A stretch of DNA of 64,000 nucleotides from Acidobacteriota bacterium (GCA_016213675.1 JACQZW010000006.1:1-64000), one strand, 5' to 3'. Numbered from the stretch's first letter, positions 26,201 through 35,239 are shown. Numbers and translations are program-made. The notes: a model not told the origin generated them from the letters alone.

Positions 26201-26524
26201 TTCCGCCGCCTCGGCCTCGGCAAGGTGCTCGGCGTCCGGACGTGGGGCGGCGAGATCTGGCTGTCGAGCTCCAACGTCCTGGTCGACAAGGGCATCGCCA
26301 CCGCCGCCGAGACCGGCGTGTACGGCCCCGAGGGGACCTGGCTGATCGAGGGACACGGGGTCGAGCCGGACATCGTGGTGGACAACCTGCCCGCCGCGAC
26401 GTTCCGCGGCAGCGACGCGCAGCTCGAGGCGGCCGTCAAGCACCTCGAGGAGCTGATCGCCGCCAAGCCGATCGCGGTGCCGACGCCGCCGCCGTACCGC
26501 AAGATGGCGCCGGTGAAGAAGTAG
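23255..26524 (+). CDS. tricorn-type S41 protease
   Basis: 1089 aa with signal peptide (MRRNTVAAAILAFLSVTATAA). Residues about 25-550 are two beta-propeller regions with PD40-like blades (FSPDGKWLYFISD), 560-600 is a Lys-rich linker, 690-1089 is the protease core with a PDZ domain at about 790-880. Catalytic candidates: His748 in SALHMFV, nucleophile Ser974 in TASDGEAF, and conserved DVRHNRGGN before it. Unlike archaeal tricorn, it is predicted to be exported, as in the many bacterial homologues. GGCGGAGG precedes the ATG. Role: probably degradation of peptides in the periplasm or outside. Confidence 0.93.
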   Translation: MRRNTVAAAILAFLSVTATAAEGPRGYVRYPAIHGDTVVFTAEGDLWKVGIGGGVAQRLTSHPGMESRAAMSPDGASVAFTASYEGPAEAYVMPLAGGLPRRLTWDGDQALVVGWTPDGKVLVATDALATLPDDQLFTVDPADGTRTRIPLAQAADGAYDDAGALVFTRLRTQGSHTQYYKGGTAQNLWKLPKGATEATPLTSDFAGTSKCPMPWRGRVYFLSDRDGTMNLWSMDSAGRDLRQHTRHAGWDAATPSLSAGRIAYKLGADLHVYDVAADRDAALDVRLATDLDQLREKWVDEPLDYLTAAHLAPDGSRVVLTARGQVFVAPVTQGRLVEASRWHGVRHRQARFLPDGTSIVALSDESGEVEWWRLPANGVGKPEQVSRDGKVLRFDGIPSPDGTWIASHDKDHTLWLHSLLDARVVKVATSPVDEFGDLAWSPDSAWLAYVTPAANLFAQIKLFEVATGRTVEATSDRADSYAPAFSPDGKWLYFISDRRLESLVKSPWGSRQPEPFFDKPARVYALALAAGQRFPFQPDDELKPKDAAKKTGDKGKDDKAGGEKKPAVKVAIDTTGLQARLFEVPLPAGNLESLAVNGDRLFWLSRETSAERKASLVALDVSNKDPKPKTLVADVKSFELSGDGKKVLVRKGDTLAVIDASAGEKVDLDGKNVNLSGWKLAVDPREEFRQMFVEAWRLERDYFYDRGMHGLEWPAVLAKYRPLVDRVTDRAELSDLLGQMIGELSALHMFVYGGDTRKGKEDVEPASLGAALVRDEAAGGWRVEHVYRADPDLPDQLSPLARPDVDVRDGDVIVAINGADTLKTADPSVLLRNQAGRQVLLRVKPSGGEKARDVVVTPIARERDADLRYDEWEYTRRLEVEKLGGGQIGYVHLRAMGGANWSEFSRDFYPVFNRAGLILDVRHNRGGNIDSWVLEKLLRRAWFYWQPRVGQPTWNMQYAFRGHMVVLVDQWTASDGEAFAEGFRRLGLGKVLGVRTWGGEIWLSSSNVLVDKGIATAAETGVYGPEGTWLIEGHGVEPDIVVDNLPAATFRGSDAQLEAAVKHLEELIAAKPIAVPTPPPYRKMAPVKK

Positions 26525-26590
26525 GGACCAGGGAACGGGAACAGGGGACAGGCCCCCTCCCGCCCGACCTGCCTCGCGGCCGCATTGCCT

Positions 26591-26667
26591 CTGTGGAGCG
26601 CGCCCTCCTGGCGTGCTCCCACAACGACGACGCAGAGACGAGCACGCGCGGAGCGCGCGCTCCACAG
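26591..26667. repeat. 13-bp inverted repeat between tricorn and transglutaminase genes
   Basis: CTGTGGAGCGCGC (26591-26603) and GCGCGCTCCACAG (26655-26667), perfect arms with 51 bp between. It may terminate the tricorn transcript or be a remnant of a small repeat element. Confidence 0.65.
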
Positions 26668-26720
26668 AAGCTCGCGCAGCGAACGTGAACCCGAGCCGGC
26701 GCGTCGCGTATGATTCGCCC

Positions 26721-28847
26721 ATGCGCGCACGTCATCCCCGTCCGATCGTCCTGGCCGCCTTCGTGGCGGCCCTTCTCGTCGGTGCGGCCGCCACGGCCGC
26801 GACTCCCGCCTGGGACCTCCCGGCCGACACGGTCAAGGCCTCCCTCGCCAAGGTCGGCGGGACCGACGCCTTCCCCGGCGCCGGCACCGTCGTCGTCTTC
26901 GACCGCCGCGAGGCGCAGGTGGAGGACAGCGGCCTGTCCCGCACCGTCCAGCACACCCTCGCCAAGGCGCTCACCGCGGCCGGCGCCAAGGAGCTCGCGA
27001 CCAGCGTGCTGTCCTACGACCCGCTGTCCGCCGAGGTCGAGGTGCTCCGCTGCCGGGTGTTCGAGGCCGGCGGCGCCGTCCGCGAGGTCGACGTCGCGAG
27101 CGTCCAGGACCACCCGGACACCCAGTACACGATCCTGTGGAACGCCCGCCACCGGCTCGTCCCGGTCGGCCGGCTCGAACCGGGCGACGCCGTCGAGGTG
27201 GTGAGCCGGCGCGTCGGCTTCACCTACGCGCTGCTCGCCGACGACGAGACGCCCGACGAGTCGCGCTTCGTCCCGCCGATGCGCGGCCACTTCTACGACA
27301 TCGTGCCGTTCTGGGCGAGCTCACCGGTGATCGAGCAGAGCTACCGGGTCACCGTCCCGGTCGCCAAGAACCTCCAGTACCAGTTCTTCAACGGCGGCGC
27401 CGAGGTCGACGACCGGACCGCCGGCGGCTTCCGCACCGTCACGGTCACCACCCGCAACTTCAAGCCGCTCGAGCGCGAGACCGGCATGGTCGCGTGGTCC
27501 GACGTCGCGCCCAAGCTGCTGCTCACCACCGCCCCCGACTGGCGGGCGAAGGCGATCTGGTTCCACGGTGTCCAGGAGGACGCCGAGGCGTTCGCGGTGA
27601 CGCCGGAGCTCAAGCGCGTCGCCGACGAGGTGACCGCCGGGCTCGACCGCGCCGACGACAAGGCCGCGGCCCTCACCCACTGGGTCGCCGAGAACATCCG
27701 CTACATCGGCCTGCACATGGGCAAGGGCGAGGGGTACACCCTCCACCCTGCCGAGATGACGCTGCGCGACCGCGGCGGCGTCTGCAAGGACAAGGCGGGG
27801 ATCCTCACCGCCCTGCTCCGCGCCGCCGGGCTCGAGGCCTACGCCGGCATGACCATGGCCGGCGAGCGGATCGAGAAGATCGCGGCCGACCAGTTCAACC
27901 ACTGCATCACGGTGTGGCGCCGCCCCGACGGCAAGACCCAGCTCCTCGACCCGACCTGGGTGCCCGGCGTGCGCGAGCTGTGGTCGAGCCGCGAGCAGCA
28001 GCAGGAGGTGCTCATGGGCTTGCCCGAGGGGGCGGACATCATGACCACCCCGATCTCGCCGCCCGAGGACCACCCGCTGTCGGTGACGATCCGCTCGGCG
28101 CTGGCCGCCGACGGCACGCTCAAGGGGACGATGAAGGTCACCGCCGACGGCCAGTCCGACTCCGGCCTGCGCCGCCCCTACCGCGGCCGCCCGCGCAGCG
28201 ACTGGCCCGCCCTCGACGAGGACCTCCTCGCCGCGGTCGACTCCCGTGCGGTCGTCCGGGTGACCTCCCGCACCGATCCCGACGACCTCCGGGTCCCGTT
28301 CGCCCTCGAGGCCGAGTTCACCATCCCGGGCTATGCCCGCCTCCTCGACGGCGGCGCGCTGCTCGTCGTCCCGCTGTCCGCCCGCCACCCGATCGGCGCG
28401 GCCGCGCGCGCGGAGGAGATCACCCTCGCGCTCAAGCCGAAGGAGCGGAAGTACCCGGTCCGCATCGGCTGCTCGAAGCTGGTAAAGCTCGAGGAGCGGA
28501 TGACGCTGCCGGCCGGAGCGAAGGTCGAGGGGCTGCCCGCCGATGCGAAGCTCACCGGTCCCGGCAGCCTGCAGGCGACGTGGAAGCAGGTCGGCGGCGA
28601 GCTGGTGCTCAGCGAGACGCTCGCGCTCGACCGGCGGATCTTCTCCCCCGACGACTGGCCGTCGCTGCGGGCCGCCCTCGAGGCGTTCCGCAAGCTCGCC
28701 GAGACGCAGGTCCTGGTCAAACCGGCGTCAAGCGGCGCCAAGGCGGACGGCAAGGCGAGGAAGACGGCGGAGACGGGGCCAGGGGTCCGGGGTCCTGGGT
28801 CCGGCAGGACAGAAGAACAACCTCGGCTCGGAAGGGAGGCAGCGTGA
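26721..28847 (+). CDS. exported DUF3857/transglutaminase-like protein
   Basis: 708 aa, signal peptide (PIVLAAFVAALLVGAAATAAT). Residues about 50-230 match DUF3857 (beta-rich), 300-420 the transglutaminase core with an intact triad: Cys355 in GGVCKDKAGIL, His394 in FNHCITVW, Asp410 in LLDPTW. Residues 460-650 match the C-terminal beta domain of these proteins. The last 25 residues (GPGVRGPGSG...) are encoded by a GGGGTCC-type simple repeat. Its stop overlaps the start of the next gene (TGATG), so the two are coupled. The role of such exported proteins is not known; cell-surface peptide cross-linking or proteolysis is possible. Confidence 0.9.
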   Translation: MRARHPRPIVLAAFVAALLVGAAATAATPAWDLPADTVKASLAKVGGTDAFPGAGTVVVFDRREAQVEDSGLSRTVQHTLAKALTAAGAKELATSVLSYDPLSAEVEVLRCRVFEAGGAVREVDVASVQDHPDTQYTILWNARHRLVPVGRLEPGDAVEVVSRRVGFTYALLADDETPDESRFVPPMRGHFYDIVPFWASSPVIEQSYRVTVPVAKNLQYQFFNGGAEVDDRTAGGFRTVTVTTRNFKPLERETGMVAWSDVAPKLLLTTAPDWRAKAIWFHGVQEDAEAFAVTPELKRVADEVTAGLDRADDKAAALTHWVAENIRYIGLHMGKGEGYTLHPAEMTLRDRGGVCKDKAGILTALLRAAGLEAYAGMTMAGERIEKIAADQFNHCITVWRRPDGKTQLLDPTWVPGVRELWSSREQQQEVLMGLPEGADIMTTPISPPEDHPLSVTIRSALAADGTLKGTMKVTADGQSDSGLRRPYRGRPRSDWPALDEDLLAAVDSRAVVRVTSRTDPDDLRVPFALEAEFTIPGYARLLDGGALLVVPLSARHPIGAAARAEEITLALKPKERKYPVRIGCSKLVKLEERMTLPAGAKVEGLPADAKLTGPGSLQATWKQVGGELVLSETLALDRRIFSPDDWPSLRAALEAFRKLAETQVLVKPASSGAKADGKARKTAETGPGVRGPGSGRTEEQPRLGREAA

Positions 28848-30763
28848 TGGCTCACCGCACCCACTTCGCGTCCTCGTTGATCGCTGGCGTCATGCTCGCC
28901 GCCTCGGCGGTGGCCGCGCCGCCCGCGCCGGCCCCGAAGCCGGCCCAGCTCCCCAAGGCCTTCAACGCCGTGCCCGGGCCGGACGCCGAGGTCCTCTCGC
29001 TCGTCGACCGTTACTCGCTCAGCGACGACGGCGCCGTCGTCCACGAGCGCAGCCAGCGCATCCAGGTCAACTCGTCGCTGGCGATCAACCGCCTGCTCGG
29101 CGAGAGCCGGATCGTCTGGGACCCGGCGATCGAGTCGTTCGAGGTGATCCATAACCGCACCGTCCTGCCCTCCGGCACCGTCGTGCAGGGGCCGGCCAAC
29201 GCCATCGTCGACGAGCAGCCCCCCGCGGTGCACGGCAACCCGCTGTGGAGCGGCCTGCGCCGGCGCGTCGTCGTCCACACCGCCCTCGAGCCCGGAGCGG
29301 TCATCGAGGCGTCGTGGCGGGTCAGGCGCAATGGTGTGCAGCCCGCCGGGATCACGGTCGCCGAGTCGATCACCGGCGAGTTCCCCGTCAAGGAGCGCAT
29401 CGTCGAGGTCGAGGCCCCGAAGGACTCGTCGCTGCGGGTCTGGGCCACCGGCGCGTTCGCCCGGCCGCCGGCCGAGTGCGTCGAGCGCGAGGGCCGCAAG
29501 ACGTGCCGCGTCCGCGTCGCCGACGTGGCCGCCAGGCCGCAGGAGGCGGGCGCCCCGCCGCGCGTCGCCGTCGACGACTTCGTCCTGGCCGTGGCCGGCG
29601 CCGACGCGGGTCCCGGCTACGCCGGCAGGGAGCTGCAGCGCCTCATCGAGGCCGCCGGGGCCGTCCCGGCCGGCGCCGTGGCGCTCGCCCGCAAGGCCGC
29701 CGACGCCGAGCCGGACCGCGAGCGCCGGCTGCTCGCCGCCCTCACCGCGCTCACCGACGCGGTCAACGTGAGCGCCGACCTGCGTCCCTCCTTGACGGGC
29801 TGGCGGCTCCGCCCGCTCGCCGACGTCTGGAAGGCCGGATGGGCGACGCCGCTGGAGATGGCGGCCCTCGATGCCGGCGTGCTCGGCGAGCTCGGCTTCG
29901 TCGCCCAGCCCGTCCTCGTGCTGTCCGGCCCGATGGCCCTCGCGGCCTCCGCGGGCCTCGCCCTCCACGATCGCCCGGCGATCCTCGTCCGCGACGACGC
30001 CGAGCACGAGGAGGGACGGCTCTACGACCCGCGCGAGCCCGCCGCCGACAAGCCGCTGGAGCTCGGGGCCGGCAGGGCCCACCTCGTCGTCCCCGCCAAC
30101 AAGGCCACCCTGGCCAGCCTCGGGATGCCGATCCCGTGGCGACGCAGCCTCATCGCGAACCTGACCGTCGACGACAAGGGGGCGGTGAAGGGCGAGCTCG
30201 CGCTCGCGACCGACGGGGCGGCCACGCCGCACGCCGCGCTCGTCCGCGACGCCCAGAAGGTGGCCAACCGACTCGCCGCCGGCCTGCTCGACGGCGGCAA
30301 GGCGAGCAACGTCCGCGTGACCTCCCTCGGGCGCCGGAGCGCGGCGCTGGCCGCGTCGTTCGAGGGCTCGCTGCCCGAGGCGAACGCCCTCGGCCTCGTC
30401 GCCCTCAAGCTGTCCGGCGTCGCCGGCGGCGTCACCGACGAGCTCCCGCCGCTGCCGGGGACCCAGCGACTCACCCCGGTCGGCCTGCCCGGTCCCGGCG
30501 AGGAAACGCTCGAGGTCCGGCTGGCCCTGCCCAAGGGCTGGACCATCGCGAGCCCGCTCGTGCCCGTCAAGGTCGGCAACCCGGTCGGGAGCGTCGAGGT
30601 CTCGGGCGCCCAGGGCGACGGGGGAACGGTCACCGTGCGGCGGACCATCTCGTTCCGCGACCAGGCCGCTCCGGCCGCCGACGCCGCCAAGGTGCGCGAG
30701 ATCCTCGCGGCCTGGGGCTCCCCGGCGTCCCGCGACCTGCTCCTCCGCCCCCCGGCGAAGTAG
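28847..30763 (+). CDS. exported DUF3857 protein with degenerate transglutaminase domain
   Basis: 638 aa, start overlapping the previous stop, AGGGAGG upstream, signal peptide (SLIAGVMLAASAVAA). Same layout as its upstream neighbour: DUF3857 at about 40-230, a helical middle, a C-terminal beta domain. Where the neighbour has GGVCKDKAGIL, this protein has GWATPLEMAAL (near residue 330), so the catalytic Cys is missing; a LYDP segment later is the only trace of the triad. It is probably a non-catalytic partner of the upstream protein, formed by duplication and divergence. Confidence 0.85.
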   Translation: MAHRTHFASSLIAGVMLAASAVAAPPAPAPKPAQLPKAFNAVPGPDAEVLSLVDRYSLSDDGAVVHERSQRIQVNSSLAINRLLGESRIVWDPAIESFEVIHNRTVLPSGTVVQGPANAIVDEQPPAVHGNPLWSGLRRRVVVHTALEPGAVIEASWRVRRNGVQPAGITVAESITGEFPVKERIVEVEAPKDSSLRVWATGAFARPPAECVEREGRKTCRVRVADVAARPQEAGAPPRVAVDDFVLAVAGADAGPGYAGRELQRLIEAAGAVPAGAVALARKAADAEPDRERRLLAALTALTDAVNVSADLRPSLTGWRLRPLADVWKAGWATPLEMAALDAGVLGELGFVAQPVLVLSGPMALAASAGLALHDRPAILVRDDAEHEEGRLYDPREPAADKPLELGAGRAHLVVPANKATLASLGMPIPWRRSLIANLTVDDKGAVKGELALATDGAATPHAALVRDAQKVANRLAAGLLDGGKASNVRVTSLGRRSAALAASFEGSLPEANALGLVALKLSGVAGGVTDELPPLPGTQRLTPVGLPGPGEETLEVRLALPKGWTIASPLVPVKVGNPVGSVEVSGAQGDGGTVTVRRTISFRDQAAPAADAAKVREILAAWGSPASRDLLLRPPAK

Positions 30764-30948
30764 CTCCCGCGAGTCCGGCTGAATCGATCCCGTTGTCCGT
30801 CGTTGCCAGGGGACGTTCCGGGAGTTGGGAGCTCAGCCTGAATATCCGGTCCGCAACCTCACGGCGAAGGGATCGCCTTGGGGGACGGTCATGAGGATGC
30901 TGACCTGAGGGTCGGAGACGTCACGCACGCGCCCGGGTCGCCTCGCGG

Positions 30949-31686
30949 TCAGAAGCGGACCGAGTAGGTCGCACCCCCGAAGAAGCCCGCGCCGTGGCCC
31001 TCGAACCCGGGAGAATGGACGTCACTGTCGGTGAAGTCGGCGTATTGGGCATTGAGCTTGAGCGTGCCCGGACCGAGCTTGAACGGCACGTCGACGCGGA
31101 CCATCACGTCGGTGACCTCCTTGCCGAGGCCGGGGTAGTAGCCGTGGCAGTACTCCTGGTCGCCGTGCCCGGCGCTGGCGCCGACGATCACACCTTCGGA
31201 GATCCCGGGCGGGAGCAGTCCGATGTTGTGTGAGACCGCCAGCGCGTAGTACCAACCATCGACCTCCTTCACGTCCCGCACGATCGTGAGGGTCGGAGAG
31301 AGCGTCGTCTTCCATACGACGGCCCCCCAAAGCTCCAGTGTCGAGGGTAGCCCGGTGTCCGGGAAGGTGTAGTCGTAGGCGGTCAGCGCAACGTCGAGGT
31401 TCTTGAACTGTCTGGTGTAGGTGAGCCAGTAGTCGATCTCGTCGACTTCGTAACGAGTTCCTTGGTCGTCGGTGAGGTCGACGGTTGCCCACGCGGCGGC
31501 GGTGAAGCCGTGGGCGGCGAGGGTGAGCGCGGGCTGGAACACGGCGTGGTCGTTGACCACCATCCCGCGCCAGATGTAGGCCGACTGCACGGAGAGGTCG
31601 GCCGTGGCCGAGACTCCCTGGGCCGCCGCCGTCAGCGGCATGACGGCGACCGCGAGCAGCAGCGCGAGTGCGCATCCACGTGGCAT
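30949..31686 (-). CDS. TorF-like (Gcw_chp) outer-membrane protein
   Basis: 245 aa, ATG at 31686 with GAGGAGG upstream; signal peptide (CALALLLAVAVMPLTAAAQG). Opens with SATADLSVQSAYIWRGM, the typical first strand of the Gcw_chp/TorF family, followed by alternating beta strands and a final YSVRF strand ending in aromatic Phe, as in outer-membrane barrels. Often linked to transport genes. Lies 72 bp after the ammonium transporter stop on the same strand, so probably in one operon and perhaps a porin for it; this link is inference. Confidence 0.8.
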   Translation of the reverse strand: MPRGCALALLLAVAVMPLTAAAQGVSATADLSVQSAYIWRGMVVNDHAVFQPALTLAAHGFTAAAWATVDLTDDQGTRYEVDEIDYWLTYTRQFKNLDVALTAYDYTFPDTGLPSTLELWGAVVWKTTLSPTLTIVRDVKEVDGWYYALAVSHNIGLLPPGISEGVIVGASAGHGDQEYCHGYYPGLGKEVTDVMVRVDVPFKLGPGTLKLNAQYADFTDSDVHSPGFEGHGAGFFGGATYSVRF

Positions 31687-31758
31687 CTCTCCTCCTCTCG
31701 CGATGCAGGTGGCGCTCCCGCTCAGGCACGACGGGAGCGCCACCGCAGGCGGAACCAA

Positions 31759-32973
31759 CTACGCGGTGTACGCCTCCTCGCCGTGCAGCGAGGTGTCCAG
31801 ACCCTGGGTCTCGTCCGCCTCGGTCACCCGTACCGGAGCGATCTTGTTGATCCCCGCGAGCGCCAGGTACGAGAAGAGGAAGGCGTAGACGCTGGCGCCG
31901 ACGGCGGCGACAAGCTGCTTGACGAAGAACCCCGGGTTGCCATGGAACAGCCCGTTGGCTCCGGCCTCATTGACGGCCGTCGTCGCGAACAGGCCGAGCA
32001 TCAGAATGCCCAGCGTACCGCCCACGCCGTGCACCCCCCACACGTCCAGGGCGTCGTCCCACTCGAGCTTGTTCTTGAGCGTGATGGCGCCGTAGCACAC
32101 GATACCCGCGACGATGCCGATGACGACCGACATCTGCACCGTGACGTAGCCGGCCGCTGGCGTGATCGTCGCCAGGCCTGCGATCGAACCGGTGAGCAAG
32201 CCGAGGAACTTCGGCTTCCTCTCGAAGATCCAGGCCATGATCAGCCACGTGATGGCGGCGAACGAGGCGGCGGTGTCGGTGTTGAGGAAGGCGAGCGCCG
32301 TGACGCCGTCGACGCGCAGCTCGCTGCCGGCGTTGAAGCCGTACCAGCCGAACCAGAGCAGGCCGGTGCCGAGGGCGACGAGCGGAATGCTGTGCGGGCC
32401 CTTCTCGGCGACCCTGCGCTTGCCGACGTAGAAGACCGAGGCGAGCGCCGCCATGCCCGCGATCGCATGGACGACGATCCCGCCCGCAAAGTCGAGCACG
32501 CCCCACTTCTGGAGCATTCCCCCGCCCCAGATCATGTGCACCATCGGGAAGTAGACGAAGAGCAGCCAGACCGTGAGGAACAGCATGTACGGCACGAAGC
32601 GCACGCGGTTCGCAAAGGCGCCGGTGATCAGCGCCGGGGTGATGATGGCGAACATCATCTGGTACGCGATGAAGACGAACAGCGGGATGTTGTTGGTCGG
32701 CGAGAAGACCTGGTCGGGGGTCACGCCGTGCATGAACGCCAGGTCGAGGTTGCCGATGACCCCGCCGACGTCGCCGGAGAAGCATAGCGAGTAGCCGCAG
32801 ATGAACCACAGTACCGACGTCCAGCCCATCGAGACGAAGCTCTGGATCATGATGGCGAGGACGTTCTTGCGCCCAACCAGGCCGCCGTAGAAGAACGCCA
32901 GGCCGGGGGTCATGAGCATGACCAGACTGGTCGCGACCAACATGAACCCCGTGTTTCCAGTGTCGAACGTCAT
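31759..32973 (-). CDS. amt: ammonium transporter
   Basis: 404 aa, eleven predicted membrane helices. Start MTFDTGNTGFMLV chosen for the GAGGAGGAG upstream; the longer frame adds a basic non-membrane leader. Starts straight with the first helix without a signal peptide. Amt landmarks: GLAFFYGGLV, HGV after helix 3, the first pore His in GIVVHAIAGM, and the second pore His in WGVHGVGGTLG. Conducts NH4+/NH3 across the cytoplasmic membrane. No glnK lies beside it in this window, which is unusual, as amt is most often paired with a PII gene. Confidence 0.95.
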   Translation of the reverse strand: MTFDTGNTGFMLVATSLVMLMTPGLAFFYGGLVGRKNVLAIMIQSFVSMGWTSVLWFICGYSLCFSGDVGGVIGNLDLAFMHGVTPDQVFSPTNNIPLFVFIAYQMMFAIITPALITGAFANRVRFVPYMLFLTVWLLFVYFPMVHMIWGGGMLQKWGVLDFAGGIVVHAIAGMAALASVFYVGKRRVAEKGPHSIPLVALGTGLLWFGWYGFNAGSELRVDGVTALAFLNTDTAASFAAITWLIMAWIFERKPKFLGLLTGSIAGLATITPAAGYVTVQMSVVIGIVAGIVCYGAITLKNKLEWDDALDVWGVHGVGGTLGILMLGLFATTAVNEAGANGLFHGNPGFFVKQLVAAVGASVYAFLFSYLALAGINKIAPVRVTEADETQGLDTSLHGEEAYTA

Positions 32974-33159
32974 TGCGCTCCTCCTCGTGCGCCCAGGTGC
33001 CGCGCGCCAGGTGGAGGCTAACGACCTGAGGCGGCCTGCGGCACCGGGGCGGCCCCGGTATGGGCCCTCGGAATCCACGGGGCACAGGGTTCGCGATCCC
33101 GGGTCACCGGGTTGCGCTTCGGGGTATTGCCGCGGGCCCTGCCGTCGGGCCGCCTCGGG

Positions 33160-33807
33160 CTATGGCTGGGTCAGACCCTCGCGGACCGCGTACTTGGTCA
33201 GCTCGGCGACCGTGTGGATGTCGAGCTTGTCCATGACCTGTTGCCGGTAGCCTTCGATGGTCTTGACGCTCACTCCGAGCCGAGCGGCGATCAGCTTGGT
33301 CGGCGTTCCCTCGGCGAGGAGCTGCAGCACCTCGCGCTCGCGCGGCGTGAGGAGCGAGAACGCTGACTCGTCGACCGTCGGGACCCGCCCGAGCACCTCG
33401 CGCAACACGATGTCGGTGATCGCCGGGCTGAGGAAGGAGGCGCCCGCGAGCACGGCGTCGATCGCATGGAGGAGCTCATCGAAGGCCGAGTCCTTGACCA
33501 GGTAGCCTGAAGCCCCCGCCTTGAGCATCTCGAGCACGTAGCGCCTGTCGGGGTGCATCGACAGGGCCAGCACTCGCACTCCCGGGCGCTCGGCCACGAT
33601 GCGCCGCGTCGCCTCGATGCCGTTCAGGCTCGGCATCGCCACATCGATGATCACGAGGTCGGCGGCCGTGGCGCGAGCGAGCTCGACCGCCGCGAGCCCG
33701 TCGGCGGCCTCGCCGACGACCTTGAGATCGGTCCGCCGCTCGAGGAGGTGGCGCAGCCCCTCCCGGAGGATGCGGTGATCATCCGCGATGACGACGCGCA
33801 CCGGCAT
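33160..33807 (-). CDS. NarL/FixJ-type response regulator
   Basis: 215 aa. Receiver domain (1-120) with phosphoacceptor Asp in LVIIDVAMPS (about residue 54), acidic pair IADDH at the start, Lys in YLVKDS. LuxR-type helix-turn-helix at about 150-210 (LTPREREVLQLLAEG ... SVKTIEGYRQQVMDKL). Its start overlaps the stop of the upstream kinase gene by 29 bases, so the two form a cognate pair. The target genes are unknown; the divergent-looking position near amt suggests nitrogen or redox control, weakly. Confidence 0.92.
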   Translation of the reverse strand: MPVRVVIADDHRILREGLRHLLERRTDLKVVGEAADGLAAVELARATAADLVIIDVAMPSLNGIEATRRIVAERPGVRVLALSMHPDRRYVLEMLKAGASGYLVKDSAFDELLHAIDAVLAGASFLSPAITDIVLREVLGRVPTVDESAFSLLTPREREVLQLLAEGTPTKLIAARLGVSVKTIEGYRQQVMDKLDIHTVAELTKYAVREGLTQP

Positions 33808-35047
33808 GGGATCGCTCCTTCGTCACACTCAAGGTCAGGGGAAGCTCGAGTGCAATACGCACACCGTGACCGGGCGCCGATTCGATGCCGACGCTGCCGC
33901 CCAGGTACTCACAGCGCTCACGAACGTTGAACAGGCCGAAGGCTTCGGCCCGCGGCGCGTGGCCGTCGAGGATCGACAGGTCGAAGCCGACCCCGTCATC
34001 CCGGTAGTCCACGGCGACCCGCCCGCCGTCGACGGCGACGGCAACCTCGGCATAGGTCGCGCGGCCGTGCTTGACCGAGTTGACGAGAAACTCGCGCACT
34101 GCCTTGAAGACGGTGAGTTGGACCGGCTCGTCGATGCCGGGATCAGCGCTCGGGCAGCCGACCTCGACCTGCAACCCGTGCGTCGCGCCGAATTGGTCGC
34201 CCAACCAATGCAGCGCGGCGAAGAGGCCGAGGTCATACAGCACCGGTGGACTGATCTCGACGGTCAGCGAGCGCGTCGCGCGGATCGCGCGGTCGAGCAG
34301 AGAGCGCATGCTCGCGAGAGTCTCTTCATAGCCGCAGAACGCCGCACTGCCCTGGACCTCGGCGAGCTGGATCTTGACTGTCGCAAGAGCCTGGCCGATG
34401 TCGTCGTGAAGCTGCTCGGCGATCGCGCGTCGCTCGATCTCCTCGGTCGCCGCGAGCTCGGCGACCAGCGAGCGCAACCGCTCACGGTAGACCCCAATGC
34501 GTTCCTCGCTGCGCCGGCGCTCGACGATCTCCTGGGCGAGCGTCCGGTTGAGGTCGACGAGCTCTGCCGTGCGATCGGCGACGCGGCGTTCTAGCTCGGC
34601 GTGGGCGGCTTCGAGCAGCCGCGTGGCTTCGCGTCGTTCGAGGAACGAGCGGAGCATCTCGGCGAGCGAGTCGATCAGGCTGCGTTCCTCGGCGAGAAAC
34701 GGCCCCTCGACGGCGGCTGGAGCCGGGTCGCGGTAGTAGACCTCGATGATGCCGGGAGTTCCCTGGGCAGTGCGGAAGGCAGTCCGTTGCCTGGCCTCGG
34801 AGAGGGCGAACCGAGTGGTGCGGAACTCCTCTGCACCGAAGACGATGCGGGCACACGCGAGATCCGGGTACTGCCATGCTGATGGGACGAGGTCGACGAT
34901 CTCCTGAAGCAGCGCTGGGACCGGTCGGCGGTCGTCCTGGAGGACACGGGCAGTGGCGTGGAGCGCGCTCAGCTCTTTCACGCGCTCGCGGAGATCGTGG
35001 AGAACCCCCGCGCAGTTCTCGACATCCTCGCGACCATTCCGCCGCAT
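33779..35047 (-). CDS. NarX-type sensor histidine kinase with GAF-like domain
   Basis: 422 aa from ATG at 35047 (an alternative ATG is at 35098; neither has a strong ribosome site). No membrane helix, so a cytoplasmic sensor. Residues 30-150 are GAF-like; 170-215 a coiled coil with HAMP-like charged pattern; HisKA_3 with phospho-His in AIAEQLHDDIGQAL; HATPase with VREFLVNSVKH (N-box), DDGVGFD (G1) and GLFNVRERC (G2). Overlaps the response regulator by 29 bases. Confidence 0.9.
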   Translation of the reverse strand: MRRNGREDVENCAGVLHDLRERVKELSALHATARVLQDDRRPVPALLQEIVDLVPSAWQYPDLACARIVFGAEEFRTTRFALSEARQRTAFRTAQGTPGIIEVYYRDPAPAAVEGPFLAEERSLIDSLAEMLRSFLERREATRLLEAAHAELERRVADRTAELVDLNRTLAQEIVERRRSEERIGVYRERLRSLVAELAATEEIERRAIAEQLHDDIGQALATVKIQLAEVQGSAAFCGYEETLASMRSLLDRAIRATRSLTVEISPPVLYDLGLFAALHWLGDQFGATHGLQVEVGCPSADPGIDEPVQLTVFKAVREFLVNSVKHGRATYAEVAVAVDGGRVAVDYRDDGVGFDLSILDGHAPRAEAFGLFNVRERCEYLGGSVGIESAPGHGVRIALELPLTLSVTKERSHAGARRHRG

Positions 35048-35197
35048 GGCACCACCAGCCCGCCGGCGTCTGCCCGGCCAGAGGGCGGGCTGCATCATAC
35101 GCGCGCTCTCGCCGGGCGGCCGGCCGTCGCCGGCCGTGCAACATCGAACGTCGGCCGCCGGCCACCGCGGCGCGTTGATCCCGAGCCTCGCACGCCC

Positions 35198-35226
35198 TTG
35201 TCAATTGGCGAGTTCGAGCCTAGACT
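35198..35226 (+). promoter_or_regulatory. promoter of nifJ
   Basis: TTGTCA (35198-35203), 17-bp spacer, TAGACT (35221-35226), ending 104 bp before the nifJ ATG. Confidence 0.6.
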
Positions 35227-35239
35227 CCGCGTTGTGAAA

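Noticed and set aside
22178-26722. Long minus-strand open frames opposite tricorn and other high-GC genes
   Set aside because: Arg/Ala/Gly/His-rich translations opposite well-identified genes are GC-codon shadows.
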